64,000 nucleotides of DNA from the NCBI RefSeq assembly GCF_017573465.1, contig NZ_JAGEPF010000002.1, forward strand, positions 395,803-459,802, given 5' to 3'. The position numbers and the translations under genes are program-made. This stretch comes from Actinomadura violacea (GTDB taxonomy: Bacteria > Actinomycetota > Actinomycetes > Streptosporangiales > Streptosporangiaceae). Each line of letters starts with the position of its first letter. Positions within the stretch are counted from its first letter, which is position 1. The notes below the pieces were generated by a model, which ran no database searches, was not told where the DNA came from, and saw only the letters and a list, made by a program, of their open reading frames with translations. Shown piece after piece: positions 27,176-35,816 of this stretch.

Positions 27176-29731
27176 CTACTGAACGGGCGTCAGCGTGAGC
27201 GAGGGACGTCCGAAGTGGCCGATGCCGTCGGTCTTGCGGGCGGCTTCGATGCGTTCGGCGGGGACCTCGCCGTAGAGGGTGGTGCGCTGCCTGGCGGGAC
27301 GGCCCGCGAGCGCGGCGATCTGCTCCAGCTCGCTGATCGGCTTGAACGAGCCGTTCTCCGACCCGGCCATCCGGCTGATGGTCTCCTCCATCAGCGTCCC
27401 GCCGAGGTCGTTGACGCCGCCCTTCAGCACCCGCGTGCACAGCTCGTCGCCGAGCTTCACCCAGGACGTCTGGATGTTGGAGATCGCGCCGTGCAGCAGG
27501 ATCCGCGCGAGGGCGTGGACGGCGATGTTCTCCCGCACCGTCGGCCCCGGCCGCGCGAGTCCCGCCAGGTAGATCGGCGAGTTGTGGTGGACGAACGGCA
27601 GCAGCACGAACTCGCTGAACCCGCCTGTGCGCTCCTGGATGGAGCGCAGCAGCTTGAGGTGCGCGACCCAGTGCGCGGGGGTGTCGACATGCCCGTACAT
27701 CATCGTCGACGTCGTCGGGATGCCGATCTCGTGCGCGGTGGTGACGACCTCGACCCACTGGTCGGTGGGCAGCTTGCCCTTGGTCAGCACCCAGCGGACG
27801 TCGTCGTCGAGGATCTCGGCGGCCGTCCCGGGCAGCGAGTCGACGCCGGCCTCCTTCGCCGCCTGCAGCCATTCGCGGATGGACAGGTCGGTGCGGGACG
27901 CGCCGTTCACGACCTCCATCGGGCTGTAGGAGTGCAGGTGGATGCCGGGCGCGCGGCGCTTCACCTCGCGAGCGAGGTCGAAGTAGGCGGTGCCGGGCAG
28001 GTCGGGGTGGATGCCGCCCTGCATGCAGATCTCGGTCGCGCCCGCCTCCCACGCCTCGTCCACGCGGTCGCCGACCTGCTGGAGCGACAGCGTGTACGCG
28101 TCGGCGTCGGTGCGGCGCTGCGCGAACGCGCAGAACCGGCAGCCGGTGTAGCAGACGTTCGTGAAGTTGATGTTCCGGGTGACGACGTAGGTGACGTCGT
28201 CGCCGACCGTGTCGCGGCGCAGGTCGTCGGCCAGTTTCGCGAGCGCGTCCAGCTCGGGGCCGTCGGCGTGCAGCAGCGCCAGCGCCTCGTCGTCGGACAG
28301 GCCCGCCGGGTCGCGTTCGGCGGCGGCGAGCGCGGCCTTGACGTCGGCGTCGAAGCGCTGCGGCGCGCTCATCCGGTCCTTGAGGGCGTCCCAGTCGCCG
28401 TAGACCTCGTCGAAGTCGTCGCGCCGGTCGGACGTGCGGCCGGTCGTGTCGATCTCGGTGTGCAGGTCGGTGCGTCCGGACGCCTCGAACCCGCCGTCGG
28501 GCTCCTGCCACGGGCGCCCTTCGAGGACGGCGTCCTCGCGGGCGAGGCCGGTCGCCGGGTCGGCGAGGGCGGCCACGTGCCCGATCAGCCGCGGGTCCAG
28601 CCACGGCTCGCCGCGCTTGACGTACTCGGGGTAGATCGTGAGGCGTTCGCGCAGCTCGAAGCCCGACTCGCGGGTCCGCTCGGCGAGCTCGTCGATCTGC
28701 GGCCACGGACGCTCGGGGTTCACGTGGTCGGGGGTCAGCGGGGACACCCCGCCCCAGTCGTCGATGCCGGCGCGCAGCATCAGCGCGTACTGGTCGGCCA
28801 CCAGGTTCGGCGGTGCCTGGACGCGCGCCTTCGGGCCGAGGACGATGCGCGTGACGGCGATCGTCGCGGCCAGCTCGTCCAGCTCGGCGTCGGGCGTGTC
28901 GCGCATCTTGGTGTCCGGCTTCGCGCGGAAGTTCTGCACGATCACTTCCTGGACGGCGCCGTACTCGCGCATCGTCTTGCGGATCTCGAAGATCGCGTCC
29001 GCGCGCTCTTCGACCGTCTCGCCGATGCCGATGAGGATCCCGGTGGTGAACGGGACGTTGGTCCGGCCGGCGTCCTCCAGCACCCGCAGCCGGACGGCCG
29101 GGTCCTTGTCCGGCGACCCGAAGTGCGGGCCGCCGCGCTCGCTGAACAGCCGCGTCGCGGTCGTCTCCAGCATCATCCCCATGGACGGCGCGACCGGCTT
29201 GAGCCGCTGGAAGTCGCGCCAGGTCAGCACGCCGGGGTTCAGGTGCGGCAGCAGCCCGGTCTCCTCCAGCACCCGGATCGCCATCGCCCGCACGTACGAG
29301 AGCGTGTCGTCGTAGCCGTGCGCGTCGAGCCACTCGCGGGCCTGCTTCCACCGGTCCTCGGGGCGGTCCCCGAGCGTGAACAGCGCCTCCTTGCAGCCCA
29401 TCGCGGCACCCTGCCGCGCGATGTCGAGGACCTCGTCCGGGCTGAGGTAAGGCGACTCCAGCTTGTGCGGGACGGTCGCGAACGTGCAGTAGCCGCAGCG
29501 GTCCCGGCAGAGCCGGGTCAGCGGGATGAAGACCTTGCGGCTGTAGGTGATGATCCCGGGACGTCCCGCCGCCGCGAGGCCGGCGTCCCTGGTCCTCGCG
29601 GCGTAGGCGAGGAGATCGTCCAGTTGCGGCCCGCGGGCCTGCAGCAGCGTCGTGGCCTCGGACCGATCGAGCGTCTTCCCGTCACGCGCACGGGCCAGGG
29701 CCCGCCTCACCGCGTTCTCAGTGGCCTCCAT
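27176..29731 (-). CDS. fbiC: FO synthase, fused CofG-CofH radical SAM enzyme
   Basis: 851 residues. Two radical SAM modules make the F420 chromophore FO from tyrosine and 5-amino-6-ribitylaminouracil. The CofG half (~1-400) has its [4Fe-4S] site CRDRCGYC at C75, C79 and C82. The CofH half (~430-851) has CYTGCRFC at ~525. Also visible: [17 protein letters not shown] in CofG and [11 protein letters not shown] and HSYSPMEV in CofH. The fused form is the actinobacterial FbiC. It is a separate unit from fbiA-fbiB, ended by the hairpin just after its stop. Confidence 0.97.
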   Translation of the reverse strand: MEATENAVRRALARARDGKTLDRSEATTLLQARGPQLDDLLAYAARTRDAGLAAAGRPGIITYSRKVFIPLTRLCRDRCGYCTFATVPHKLESPYLSPDEVLDIARQGAAMGCKEALFTLGDRPEDRWKQAREWLDAHGYDDTLSYVRAMAIRVLEETGLLPHLNPGVLTWRDFQRLKPVAPSMGMMLETTATRLFSERGGPHFGSPDKDPAVRLRVLEDAGRTNVPFTTGILIGIGETVEERADAIFEIRKTMREYGAVQEVIVQNFRAKPDTKMRDTPDAELDELAATIAVTRIVLGPKARVQAPPNLVADQYALMLRAGIDDWGGVSPLTPDHVNPERPWPQIDELAERTRESGFELRERLTIYPEYVKRGEPWLDPRLIGHVAALADPATGLAREDAVLEGRPWQEPDGGFEASGRTDLHTEIDTTGRTSDRRDDFDEVYGDWDALKDRMSAPQRFDADVKAALAAAERDPAGLSDDEALALLHADGPELDALAKLADDLRRDTVGDDVTYVVTRNINFTNVCYTGCRFCAFAQRRTDADAYTLSLQQVGDRVDEAWEAGATEICMQGGIHPDLPGTAYFDLAREVKRRAPGIHLHSYSPMEVVNGASRTDLSIREWLQAAKEAGVDSLPGTAAEILDDDVRWVLTKGKLPTDQWVEVVTTAHEIGIPTTSTMMYGHVDTPAHWVAHLKLLRSIQERTGGFSEFVLLPFVHHNSPIYLAGLARPGPTVRENIAVHALARILLHGAISNIQTSWVKLGDELCTRVLKGGVNDLGGTLMEETISRMAGSENGSFKPISELEQIAALAGRPARQRTTLYGEVPAERIEAARKTDGIGHFGRPSLTLTPVQ

Positions 29732-29902
29732 GCGGGCACTCTATGCCAATCGTCATATTTTGCGGACCGCCGGGGCCCGGGAAACAGCCGATCATCCGGA
29801 TAAGGCCGCCGCACCCCCGACCTATTCCCGGACAGGGCACCCCGTCCCGGGATGTAGCGGAACTTAATGAATCGGTCTAGAAACAGTCGCTGGTCCTCAA
29901 TG

Positions 29903-29917
29903 TTGGACTGAGTCAAA
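29903..29917. promoter_or_regulatory. Imperfect 7-1-7 inverted repeat, Fur-like layout
   Basis: ttggact-g-agtcaaa is a near-perfect 7-1-7 dyad (6 of 7 pairs) inside an AT-richer stretch (29855-29925) between fbiC and the small membrane ORF. It has the spacing of Fur/PerR-family boxes, but no Fur gene is in the window. It could act on either divergent gene. Confidence 0.3.
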
Positions 29918-29987
29918 CTATAAGTGCGAGAGGGTCGTCCCCCCGGGCGGAACCACCGCCGCACGGCCCTCGCCGAAGGACAGTCCC

Positions 29988-30380
29988 ATGTTGGTCATGC
30001 TCGCGATCATCGTCGTGCTCGCCGTCCTCGCGCCGGTCTTCGGCGCGGACACCCGCGACGGACTCAGCTGGACCCCGAACAACTTCTGGCTCCCCCGCAG
30101 TGCTCACCGGCACCGCCCTCGGCGTCGGGCGCTGGGCGCCCTCCTTCCACGGGCGTCGCGGCGATCGCTGCATCGCTCCGACTCGCCCAGGGGCTCGCTG
30201 CGCGATCAGGTTCTCGCAAGCTCGAACCTGCCTTCGGACGCGATCGCAACGCCCGGGGCCGGCGACGGTCGAGGCGACGAGCCGAGCGATGCGCGGATCA
30301 GAAGCCGCGGTAGTCGCGGACGGGAAGACGGGGGCCGCGCCGCGGAGGGCGCGCGCCGGACGATTCCAGCAGCCGGGTGA
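29988..30380 (+). CDS. Small single-helix membrane protein (3' end doubtful)
   Basis: ATG 29988 with GAAGGA nearby. The first ~38 residues look like a real small membrane protein: a helix MLVMLAIIVVLAVLAPVFG, then ADTRDGLSWTPNNFWLPR. The open frame runs on to residue 130 with Arg/Pro/Ser-rich sequence of random character and overlaps the AlkA-like gene antisense by 83 bp. The natural protein may have been only ~40 residues and lost its stop. No function is assigned. Confidence 0.4.
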   Translation: MLVMLAIIVVLAVLAPVFGADTRDGLSWTPNNFWLPRSAHRHRPRRRALGALLPRASRRSLHRSDSPRGSLRDQVLASSNLPSDAIATPGAGDGRGDEPSDARIRSRGSRGREDGGRAAEGARRTIPAAG

Positions 30381-31242
30381 CCCGGTACCGATGCCCCGCG
30401 TACGGAGCCAGCAGCTCCAGCATCCCGTCGTCGTCGACCTTGCGGCCCGCCAGCGCCCAGCCCACCATGCCGGGCAGGTTGTAGTCGCCGACGGAGACGG
30501 CGTCGGGATCGCCCGCGGCCCGCTGCCGGACCTCCGCCGCCGTCCAGACCCCGACGCCCGGCAGCGTCCGCAGCCGGGCCTCGGCCGGGTCGTCCTCCAG
30601 CCGGGCGGCGACCCGCGCCGCGCCGATGATCGTCCGGGCCCGGACGGCCTCCAGCCCGGACCGGTGCCACTCCCACGACGGGATCCGGATCCAGACCGCG
30701 GGCGGCGGCGGGACCCGCAACCGCAGCGCGGCGGGCGCGCCCGGCGCCGGCCCGCCGAACCGGCGCAGCAGGTACCCCCAGGCCCGCCACGCCTCCTCCG
30801 CGAGGACCTTCTGCTCCATCACCGCCGGGACGAGCGCCTCGAACACCCGGTTCGTCCGGCCGATCCGCAGGCCCGGCCGCAGTAGCGCCTGCCGCCGGAC
30901 GATCTCGTGGTGCGCCTCGAACCCGTCCGGCTCGTCGGACGCCCCGAGCAGGTCCGGCAGGCCGTCGAGCAGCCATTCGGCGCCCGGCCCCCACGCACGC
31001 CCCTCGACGACGTCTCCGGCACGGCGGATCCGCAGCGTGCCCGGGCCTTCGGGGGTGTAGGACGCGCGCCAGACCGTCCCGTCCCGCTCCATCCGGAACG
31101 CCGGATCGTGGTGGCCGCGCCGATGCGGCGCCAGCGTCGCCCCCACGTCGACGGGGAACGGCGGCCTCCACTCCCGCCGCAGCCCCTCGGCGGCGCGTCC
31201 CGGCAGCGGCCCGGACGCGACGCCCGCCGGGCCGTCAGGCAT
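30298..31242 (-). CDS. DNA-3-methyladenine glycosylase (AlkA-like, HhH-GPD)
   Basis: 314 residues. The helix-hairpin-helix LRTLPGVGVWTAAEV and the downstream catalytic Asp in VSVGDYNLPG (~residue 255) define the HhH-GPD superfamily. It excises alkylated purines to start base excision repair. There is no iron-sulfur Cys cluster. The N-terminal ~100 residues form the AlkA-type beta domain. It overlaps the guanylyltransferase stop by 8 bp and is probably cotranscribed with it, though the functions are unrelated. Confidence 0.88.
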   Translation of the reverse strand: MPDGPAGVASGPLPGRAAEGLRREWRPPFPVDVGATLAPHRRGHHDPAFRMERDGTVWRASYTPEGPGTLRIRRAGDVVEGRAWGPGAEWLLDGLPDLLGASDEPDGFEAHHEIVRRQALLRPGLRIGRTNRVFEALVPAVMEQKVLAEEAWRAWGYLLRRFGGPAPGAPAALRLRVPPPPAVWIRIPSWEWHRSGLEAVRARTIIGAARVAARLEDDPAEARLRTLPGVGVWTAAEVRQRAAGDPDAVSVGDYNLPGMVGWALAGRKVDDDGMLELLAPYAGHRYRVTRLLESSGARPPRRGPRLPVRDYRGF

Positions 31243-32302
31243 CGGTGGAGAAGCGGACCGCGGTCGCCGGGAGCTCGATCCCCGGCCAGACCCGCAGCCC
31301 GCAGCACAGCTCGTTGCCCGGCCCGACCACCGCGCCGTCGCCGAGGATGACCCCGTCCAGCACCGCTCCGGGGCCGACGCGCGCGCCGCGGCTCAGCACC
31401 GAGTCGCGGACGGTCGCGCCCTCCGCGACGAACGAGTCGTCCAGCAGCACGCTGCCGATGACGGTCGCGCCCGCCTCGACCACCGCGCCGCGCCCGACGG
31501 TCGTGCCGCCGCGCACCACCGCGCCCGGCGACACCGTCGAACCGGCGAGCGTGAGCCGCTCGCCCGGCCCGCCCGGCATCGCCGGCGAGTCGAGCCGGCC
31601 GAGGACGAGGTCGCAGGAGCCGCGGACGAACGCCTCGGGCGTGCCGACGTCCAGCCAGTAGCCCGACTCGACATGGCCCATGACGACCGCGCCGGAGGAG
31701 ATCAGGGTGGGGAACGTCTCGCGCTCGACGGAGACGACCTCGTCCTCGGGGATGGTGTCGATCGCCGAGCGGCGGAACACGTAGCAGCCCGCGTTGATCT
31801 GGTTCGTCACCGGATGGGACGTCTTCTCCAGGAACGCGGTGACGCGTCCGGCGCCGTCGGTCGGGACGCAGCCGAACCGGGACGGGTCGTCCACCTCGGT
31901 GAGGTGCAGCGTCACCGCCGCGCCGGCGGCCTCGTGCAGCTTCACCTGGGCGCGCATGTCGTGGCCGGTCAGGATGTCCCCGTTGAGGATCAGGACCGGG
32001 TCGTCCGGGCCGCAGGTCAGCGCGCGCGCCGCGTTGCGGATCGCGCCGCCGGTGCCGAGCGGCTGCGGCTCGCTGACGTACACCAGGTCGACGCCGTGTG
32101 CGCGCGGGCCGAACGCCGCCTCGAACATCTCCGCGCGGTAGGACGTCGCGAACACGATGCGCTCGACGCCCGCCGCGTGCGCGCGCGCGAGCTGGTGCGC
32201 CAGGAAGGCGACGCCCGCCGTGGGGAGCAGCGGCTTCGGGGTGGAGATCGTCAGGGGGCGCAGGCGGGTGCCCTGGCCTCCCACCAGGAGGATCGCTTCC
32301 AC
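31235..32302 (-). CDS. Sugar-1-phosphate guanylyltransferase (probably mannose-1-P; GDP-mannose synthesis)
   Basis: 355 residues. The nucleotidyltransferase signature AILLVGGQGTRLRPLT, with KPLLP, is at the N-terminus. The metal site is in LILNGDILTGHD, and NQINAGCYVF and WLDVGTPEAF follow. From ~250 there is a left-handed beta-helix of hexapeptide repeats (GAVVRGGTTVGRGAVVEAG...). Matches the GDP-mannose pyrophosphorylase at the Rv3264c position, so with manB it would make GDP-mannose for the GTs; a glucose or other NDP-sugar is not excluded. Confidence 0.9.
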   Translation of the reverse strand: MEAILLVGGQGTRLRPLTISTPKPLLPTAGVAFLAHQLARAHAAGVERIVFATSYRAEMFEAAFGPRAHGVDLVYVSEPQPLGTGGAIRNAARALTCGPDDPVLILNGDILTGHDMRAQVKLHEAAGAAVTLHLTEVDDPSRFGCVPTDGAGRVTAFLEKTSHPVTNQINAGCYVFRRSAIDTIPEDEVVSVERETFPTLISSGAVVMGHVESGYWLDVGTPEAFVRGSCDLVLGRLDSPAMPGGPGERLTLAGSTVSPGAVVRGGTTVGRGAVVEAGATVIGSVLLDDSFVAEGATVRDSVLSRGARVGPGAVLDGVILGDGAVVGPGNELCCGLRVWPGIELPATAVRFSTDA

Positions 32303-32339
32303 TGGTTTCCTTTCTCCACCACGGTCGTGGTGTCGAAGC

Positions 32340-33509
32340 CTAGTGGGTGGCGGAGGCGGACCCGTGACCGTGGGAGGCGGCGTGCTGACGGACGGCCCGC
32401 TCGTAGGAGGCCACGTGCGCCTCCGCGGACGCCGTCCAGGTGAACTCCAGCGACCGCGTGTAGGCGGCCTCCGCGAGGCCGGCGCGGTGGGCCGGGTCGC
32501 CGGTCAGCGCGGTCAGCGCCGTCGCGATGCCCTCCGGGTCGGGCTCGGTGTAGGCGACCGCGTCGCCGCCGACCTCCGGTAGCGGCCCGCGCCGCGTCGT
32601 CAGCACGGGCGCGCCGCACGCCATCGCCTCCAGCACCGGCAGCCCGAACCCCTCGCCGCGGCTCGGCAGCGCCACCACCAGCGCGCCGCCGAAGAACCCG
32701 GGCAGCATCGACCACGGCAGGTACCCGGGGCGCAGCACCCGCAGCCGCGGCGGCACCGTCGCCATCGCCGCGTCGACCTCGTCGTCCCAGCCGCCGCTTC
32801 CCGCCAGCACCAGCGCGGGCGGCTCCTCCAGCCCCGCGCAGGCGCGCACCCAACCGCGGATCAGGTTCGGGACGTTCTTGCGCGGCTCCAGCGCGCCCAG
32901 GTAGGCGACGTACGGGCGGCCGTGCCGGCCGAGCCGGTCGGAGACCTGCTTCACCTCCGCCTCGGACGGGCGGTGGAACACCTCGTGGTCGACGCCGTGG
33001 TAGGCGACGTCGATGTGCTCGGGGTCGGCGCCCAGCACCCGGACCAGCTCGTCCCGCGTCGCCCGCGACGGGACGATCAGCCGGGTCGCGCGGCGCGCCG
33101 CGGTGCGGGTCGCCGACTTGACGTAGGTGGTGCGGACCGGGTCGTGCACCTCCGGCTCCGCGAACAGCGTCACGTCGTGGATGGTCACCACCGTCGGGCG
33201 GACGGCGCTGACCGGCATCGTGTACGTCGGCAGGTGGATCACGTCCGCGGCGACGCTGTCGGCGACGTGCGGCAGGCCCGTCTGCTCCCATGCCAGCCGG
33301 GTCGCGCGGTGCGCCAGCGCCGCCGGGCCCGCGACGATCCGGGCCCCGGGCGCGAGCTGGGCGTACCGCTGCTCGTCCGCGCGCTGGCAGGCGACGGCGA
33401 GGTCGGCGCCGAGCGCGTGCAGGGCCGACAGCAGGCCGTCGACGTACCGTCCGAGCCCGCCCCTGTCGGCGGGTACCGCGGTGGCGTCGAGCAGGATCCG
33501 AGGCGCCAC
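32340..33509 (-). CDS. GT4 glycosyltransferase, probable mannosyltransferase
   Basis: 389 residues from GTG 33509, with GGGGGAG at good spacing; an in-frame ATG at 33524 is the alternative. GT-B fold: the N-terminal acceptor domain starts RILLDATAVPADRGGLGRYV, and the donor domain has YVAYLGALEPRKNVPNLI, LVLAGSGGWDDEV and the EX7E motif in GEGFGLPVLEAMACGAPV. It resembles GDP-mannose-dependent WbaZ/PimB-like enzymes. It is directly upstream of the guanylyltransferase on the same strand, so it probably uses its product. Confidence 0.9.
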   Translation of the reverse strand: MAPRILLDATAVPADRGGLGRYVDGLLSALHALGADLAVACQRADEQRYAQLAPGARIVAGPAALAHRATRLAWEQTGLPHVADSVAADVIHLPTYTMPVSAVRPTVVTIHDVTLFAEPEVHDPVRTTYVKSATRTAARRATRLIVPSRATRDELVRVLGADPEHIDVAYHGVDHEVFHRPSEAEVKQVSDRLGRHGRPYVAYLGALEPRKNVPNLIRGWVRACAGLEEPPALVLAGSGGWDDEVDAAMATVPPRLRVLRPGYLPWSMLPGFFGGALVVALPSRGEGFGLPVLEAMACGAPVLTTRRGPLPEVGGDAVAYTEPDPEGIATALTALTGDPAHRAGLAEAAYTRSLEFTWTASAEAHVASYERAVRQHAASHGHGSASATH

Positions 33510-33686
33510 GGTCCACTCCCCCATTCCGGCGCTTCCGCCGTAGTGGCGTAGATCACTCTTTACCGTCCGAGCCTACGCCCGCGACCGGGCCGGGCGTGCG
33601 ACCTCCGCGCCCCTCGCGGCCGCGAGTCATGCCGAGGGCCCTACCCCGGGCCCTGGGCCCTTACCGTTCGCCCCGGCCCGCCGCAC

Positions 33687-34391
33687 CTATCTCTTGCGCG
33701 CGTGCACCAGGACGATGCTGCCCTGCCGGTTCGGCGCGCTCCGGTCGGCGAGCGCCACCAGCGGCGCCAGCGGGGCCGCCGCGTTGAAGCCGACCTTCCC
33801 GCCGTACGTCGACAGCGACAGGTAGAGGCGCTCGGTCGCGGCCGTCCTGAACTGGTAGGAGTGCCGCACCAGGTCGAGGCCGCGCTCGTCCATCAGCTTG
33901 CGGAGGCTCTCGTGGGTGTAGGTGTGCTGGACGTGGTACTTCGCCTTGTGCGCGTCGCGCAGCTTCGGCCATTCGTCCGCGCGGCTGAGCACGTCGGCGG
34001 ACATGAAGATCTCACCGCCGGGCTTCAGCACCCGCGCCATCTCGTCGAGGGACTTCCCGCCGTCGTCGAAGTGCTCGATCGCGCACACCGACAGGACGGC
34101 GTCGAACGAGGCGTCGCCGAACGGCAGCCGCAGCGCGTCGCACTCGATCAGCGCGGGCGCGTCGGCGAGCGTCCGGCCGTAGACCATCTTGCCGCGGGCG
34201 AGGTCGATCGAGACGGCGTGGGCGCCGCGCCTGCGCGCGCGCCCGGCCCAGTAGCCGTCGCCCCCGGCGACGTCGAGGACCCGCTTGCCGTGCAGGTCCC
34301 GCCCCATCCAGGACAGCAGGGTCCCCGCCTCGCGGTAGCGGCACACGTGCACCTGGTGCCCCATGAAGGCGACCACATCCGAGAGTTTCAT
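33687..34391 (-). CDS. Class I SAM-dependent methyltransferase
   Basis: 234 residues from ATG 34391 (TTG 34400 possible). Methyltransf_11 core: VLDVAGGDGYWAGRARRRG for the SAM-binding glycine loop, IDLA as the acidic end of strand 2, CDALRLPFGDASFDAVLSVCAIEHFDD, then VLKPGGEIFM. It probably methylates a lipid-linked sugar or glycan, judging by the surrounding glycosyltransferases; no specific acceptor can be deduced. Confidence 0.87.
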   Translation of the reverse strand: MKLSDVVAFMGHQVHVCRYREAGTLLSWMGRDLHGKRVLDVAGGDGYWAGRARRRGAHAVSIDLARGKMVYGRTLADAPALIECDALRLPFGDASFDAVLSVCAIEHFDDGGKSLDEMARVLKPGGEIFMSADVLSRADEWPKLRDAHKAKYHVQHTYTHESLRKLMDERGLDLVRHSYQFRTAATERLYLSLSTYGGKVGFNAAAPLAPLVALADRSAPNRQGSIVLVHARKR

Positions 34392-34488
34392 CGCCCCCAA
34401 CTGTAGGGCGCGGCGGGCGGCGGCGCGGCCGAAGCGGCGGTCTCCGAGCCGCGGCGCGGGGCGATCCCGGGTCGCCTACGCTGGGCGC

Positions 34489-35490
34489 GTGAACATCAAG
34501 GTCGTCGCCATGCGGGCGCTGCGCGTGCTGCTGGTCCTGCTCGCGCTCGGGTTCTGCGCCTTCAGCGTGGTCCAGCGCTGGGACGAGACGACGAAGGCGT
34601 TCCAGGAGATGTCCTGGCCCACGCTCACCGGCGCGCTCCTGCTGGGCCTGGCCGGCCTGTTCGCCTGGACGCTCGGGTGGCGGACCTTCCTCGGCGGCCT
34701 CGGCTCGCCCCTGCCGCTGCGCGTCGCGTACCGGATCTCGGCGATCTCCCAGCTCGGCAAGTACGTGCCGGGCAAGGTGTGGGCGCTGGTCACCCAGATC
34801 GAGATGGCCCGCGAGCACAAGGTGCCCGCCGAGCGCAGCTTCGGCTCGACGCTGCTGGCCGTGGCGTCCTCCACCGCCTGCGGGCTCGCCGTGGCGGCGG
34901 TGACGCTGCCGCTGACGTCCGCGGCGGCGCGCCGCGAGTACTGGTGGCTGTTCCTGCTCGCCCCGTTCATGCTCGCGGCGCTGCACCCGAAGATCGTGAC
35001 GTGGGCGCTCGGCGTGATGCTCAGGCTCGTCCGGCGGCCGCCGCTGGAGCACCCCGTCAGCCTCGGCGTGACGCTGCGGGCCGTCGGCTGGACGGTCCTC
35101 GGCTGGGCGCTGTTCGGCGCGCACACCTGGCTGCTGTGCATGGCCGTCGGCGGCGACGGCCCCGGCCTGCCGTTCCTCGCGACCGGCGCCTACGCGCTCG
35201 CGTTCGTCGCCGGGTTCCTGGTCTTCATCGCGCCGGGCGGCATCGGCGCGCGGGAGGCCGCGCTGACGCTGGTGCTGACGCCGGTGCTGCCGCCCGGCGC
35301 GCCCATCGTCGTCGCGATCGCCTCCCGTGTGCTGCTGACGGCCGCCGACCTGCTCAACGCGGGCGCCGGCGTCCTGCTCGGCCGCCCTTCCCGGCGCCCC
35401 CGCCCGCAGTCCGGCGGCACCGCGGACGCGGACGGGAATGAAGGCGATCGTCCCGCGCTTGTCAGGGGTACCAAGCCAACGAAGGAGTGA
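34489..35490 (+). CDS. UPF0104/LPG-synthase-TM-type membrane protein (flippase-like)
   Basis: 333 residues from GTG 34489; the in-frame extension to 34363 is rejected. Eight or so membrane helices; LGKYVPGKVWALVTQIEMAREH and FIAPGGIGAREAALTLVL are the conserved motifs of the MprF-flippase-like (LPG_synthase_TM) family found in polysaccharide loci. There is no aminoacyltransferase domain, so it does not make lysyl-PG by itself. It may move or modulate lipid-linked intermediates. It overlaps the region just before the thioredoxin gene (3 bp apart). Confidence 0.85.
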   Translation: MNIKVVAMRALRVLLVLLALGFCAFSVVQRWDETTKAFQEMSWPTLTGALLLGLAGLFAWTLGWRTFLGGLGSPLPLRVAYRISAISQLGKYVPGKVWALVTQIEMAREHKVPAERSFGSTLLAVASSTACGLAVAAVTLPLTSAAARREYWWLFLLAPFMLAALHPKIVTWALGVMLRLVRRPPLEHPVSLGVTLRAVGWTVLGWALFGAHTWLLCMAVGGDGPGLPFLATGAYALAFVAGFLVFIAPGGIGAREAALTLVLTPVLPPGAPIVVAIASRVLLTAADLLNAGAGVLLGRPSRRPRPQSGGTADADGNEGDRPALVRGTKPTKE

Positions 35491-35492
35491 CC

Positions 35493-35816
35493 GTGACGGC
35501 CCCCATCAGCGTGACCGACGCCACGTTCGCCGAGGAAGTCCTGAACAGCGACGTGCCGGTGCTCGTCGACTTCTGGGCGGACTGGTGCGGCCCGTGCCGC
35601 ATGATCGCCCCCGTCCTCGACCAGATCGCCGCCGAGCAGGACGGCAAGATCAAGATCGCCAAGCTGGACTACGACGCGAACCCGCAGACCCCGCAGAAGT
35701 ACGGGGTGCTGGGCCTGCCGACGCTGCTGCTGCTGAAGAACGGCGAGGTCGTCGAGCAGATCACCGGCGCGAAGCCGAAGCGGGCCCTGCTCAAGGTCAT
35801 CGAGCCGCACCTGTGA
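35493..35816 (+). CDS. Thioredoxin
   Basis: 107 residues from GTG 35493, with GAAGGAG six bases upstream; GTG 35487 is too close to that site. The active site WCGPC (C32, C35) and the cis-Pro loop GLPTLLLLKNGEV are intact, so it is a functional cytoplasmic disulfide reductase. Cotranscribed with the UPF0104 gene; the 3' end overlaps the convergent GT4 gene by 20 bp. Which proteins it reduces here is unknown. Confidence 0.95.
   Translation: MTAPISVTDATFAEEVLNSDVPVLVDFWADWCGPCRMIAPVLDQIAAEQDGKIKIAKLDYDANPQTPQKYGVLGLPTLLLLKNGEVVEQITGAKPKRALLKVIEPHL

Noticed and set aside
26921..29803. 960-codon open frame on the + strand across fbiC
   Set aside because: It is antisense to fbiC, whose radical SAM motifs are unambiguous; composition is typical of a shadow frame.
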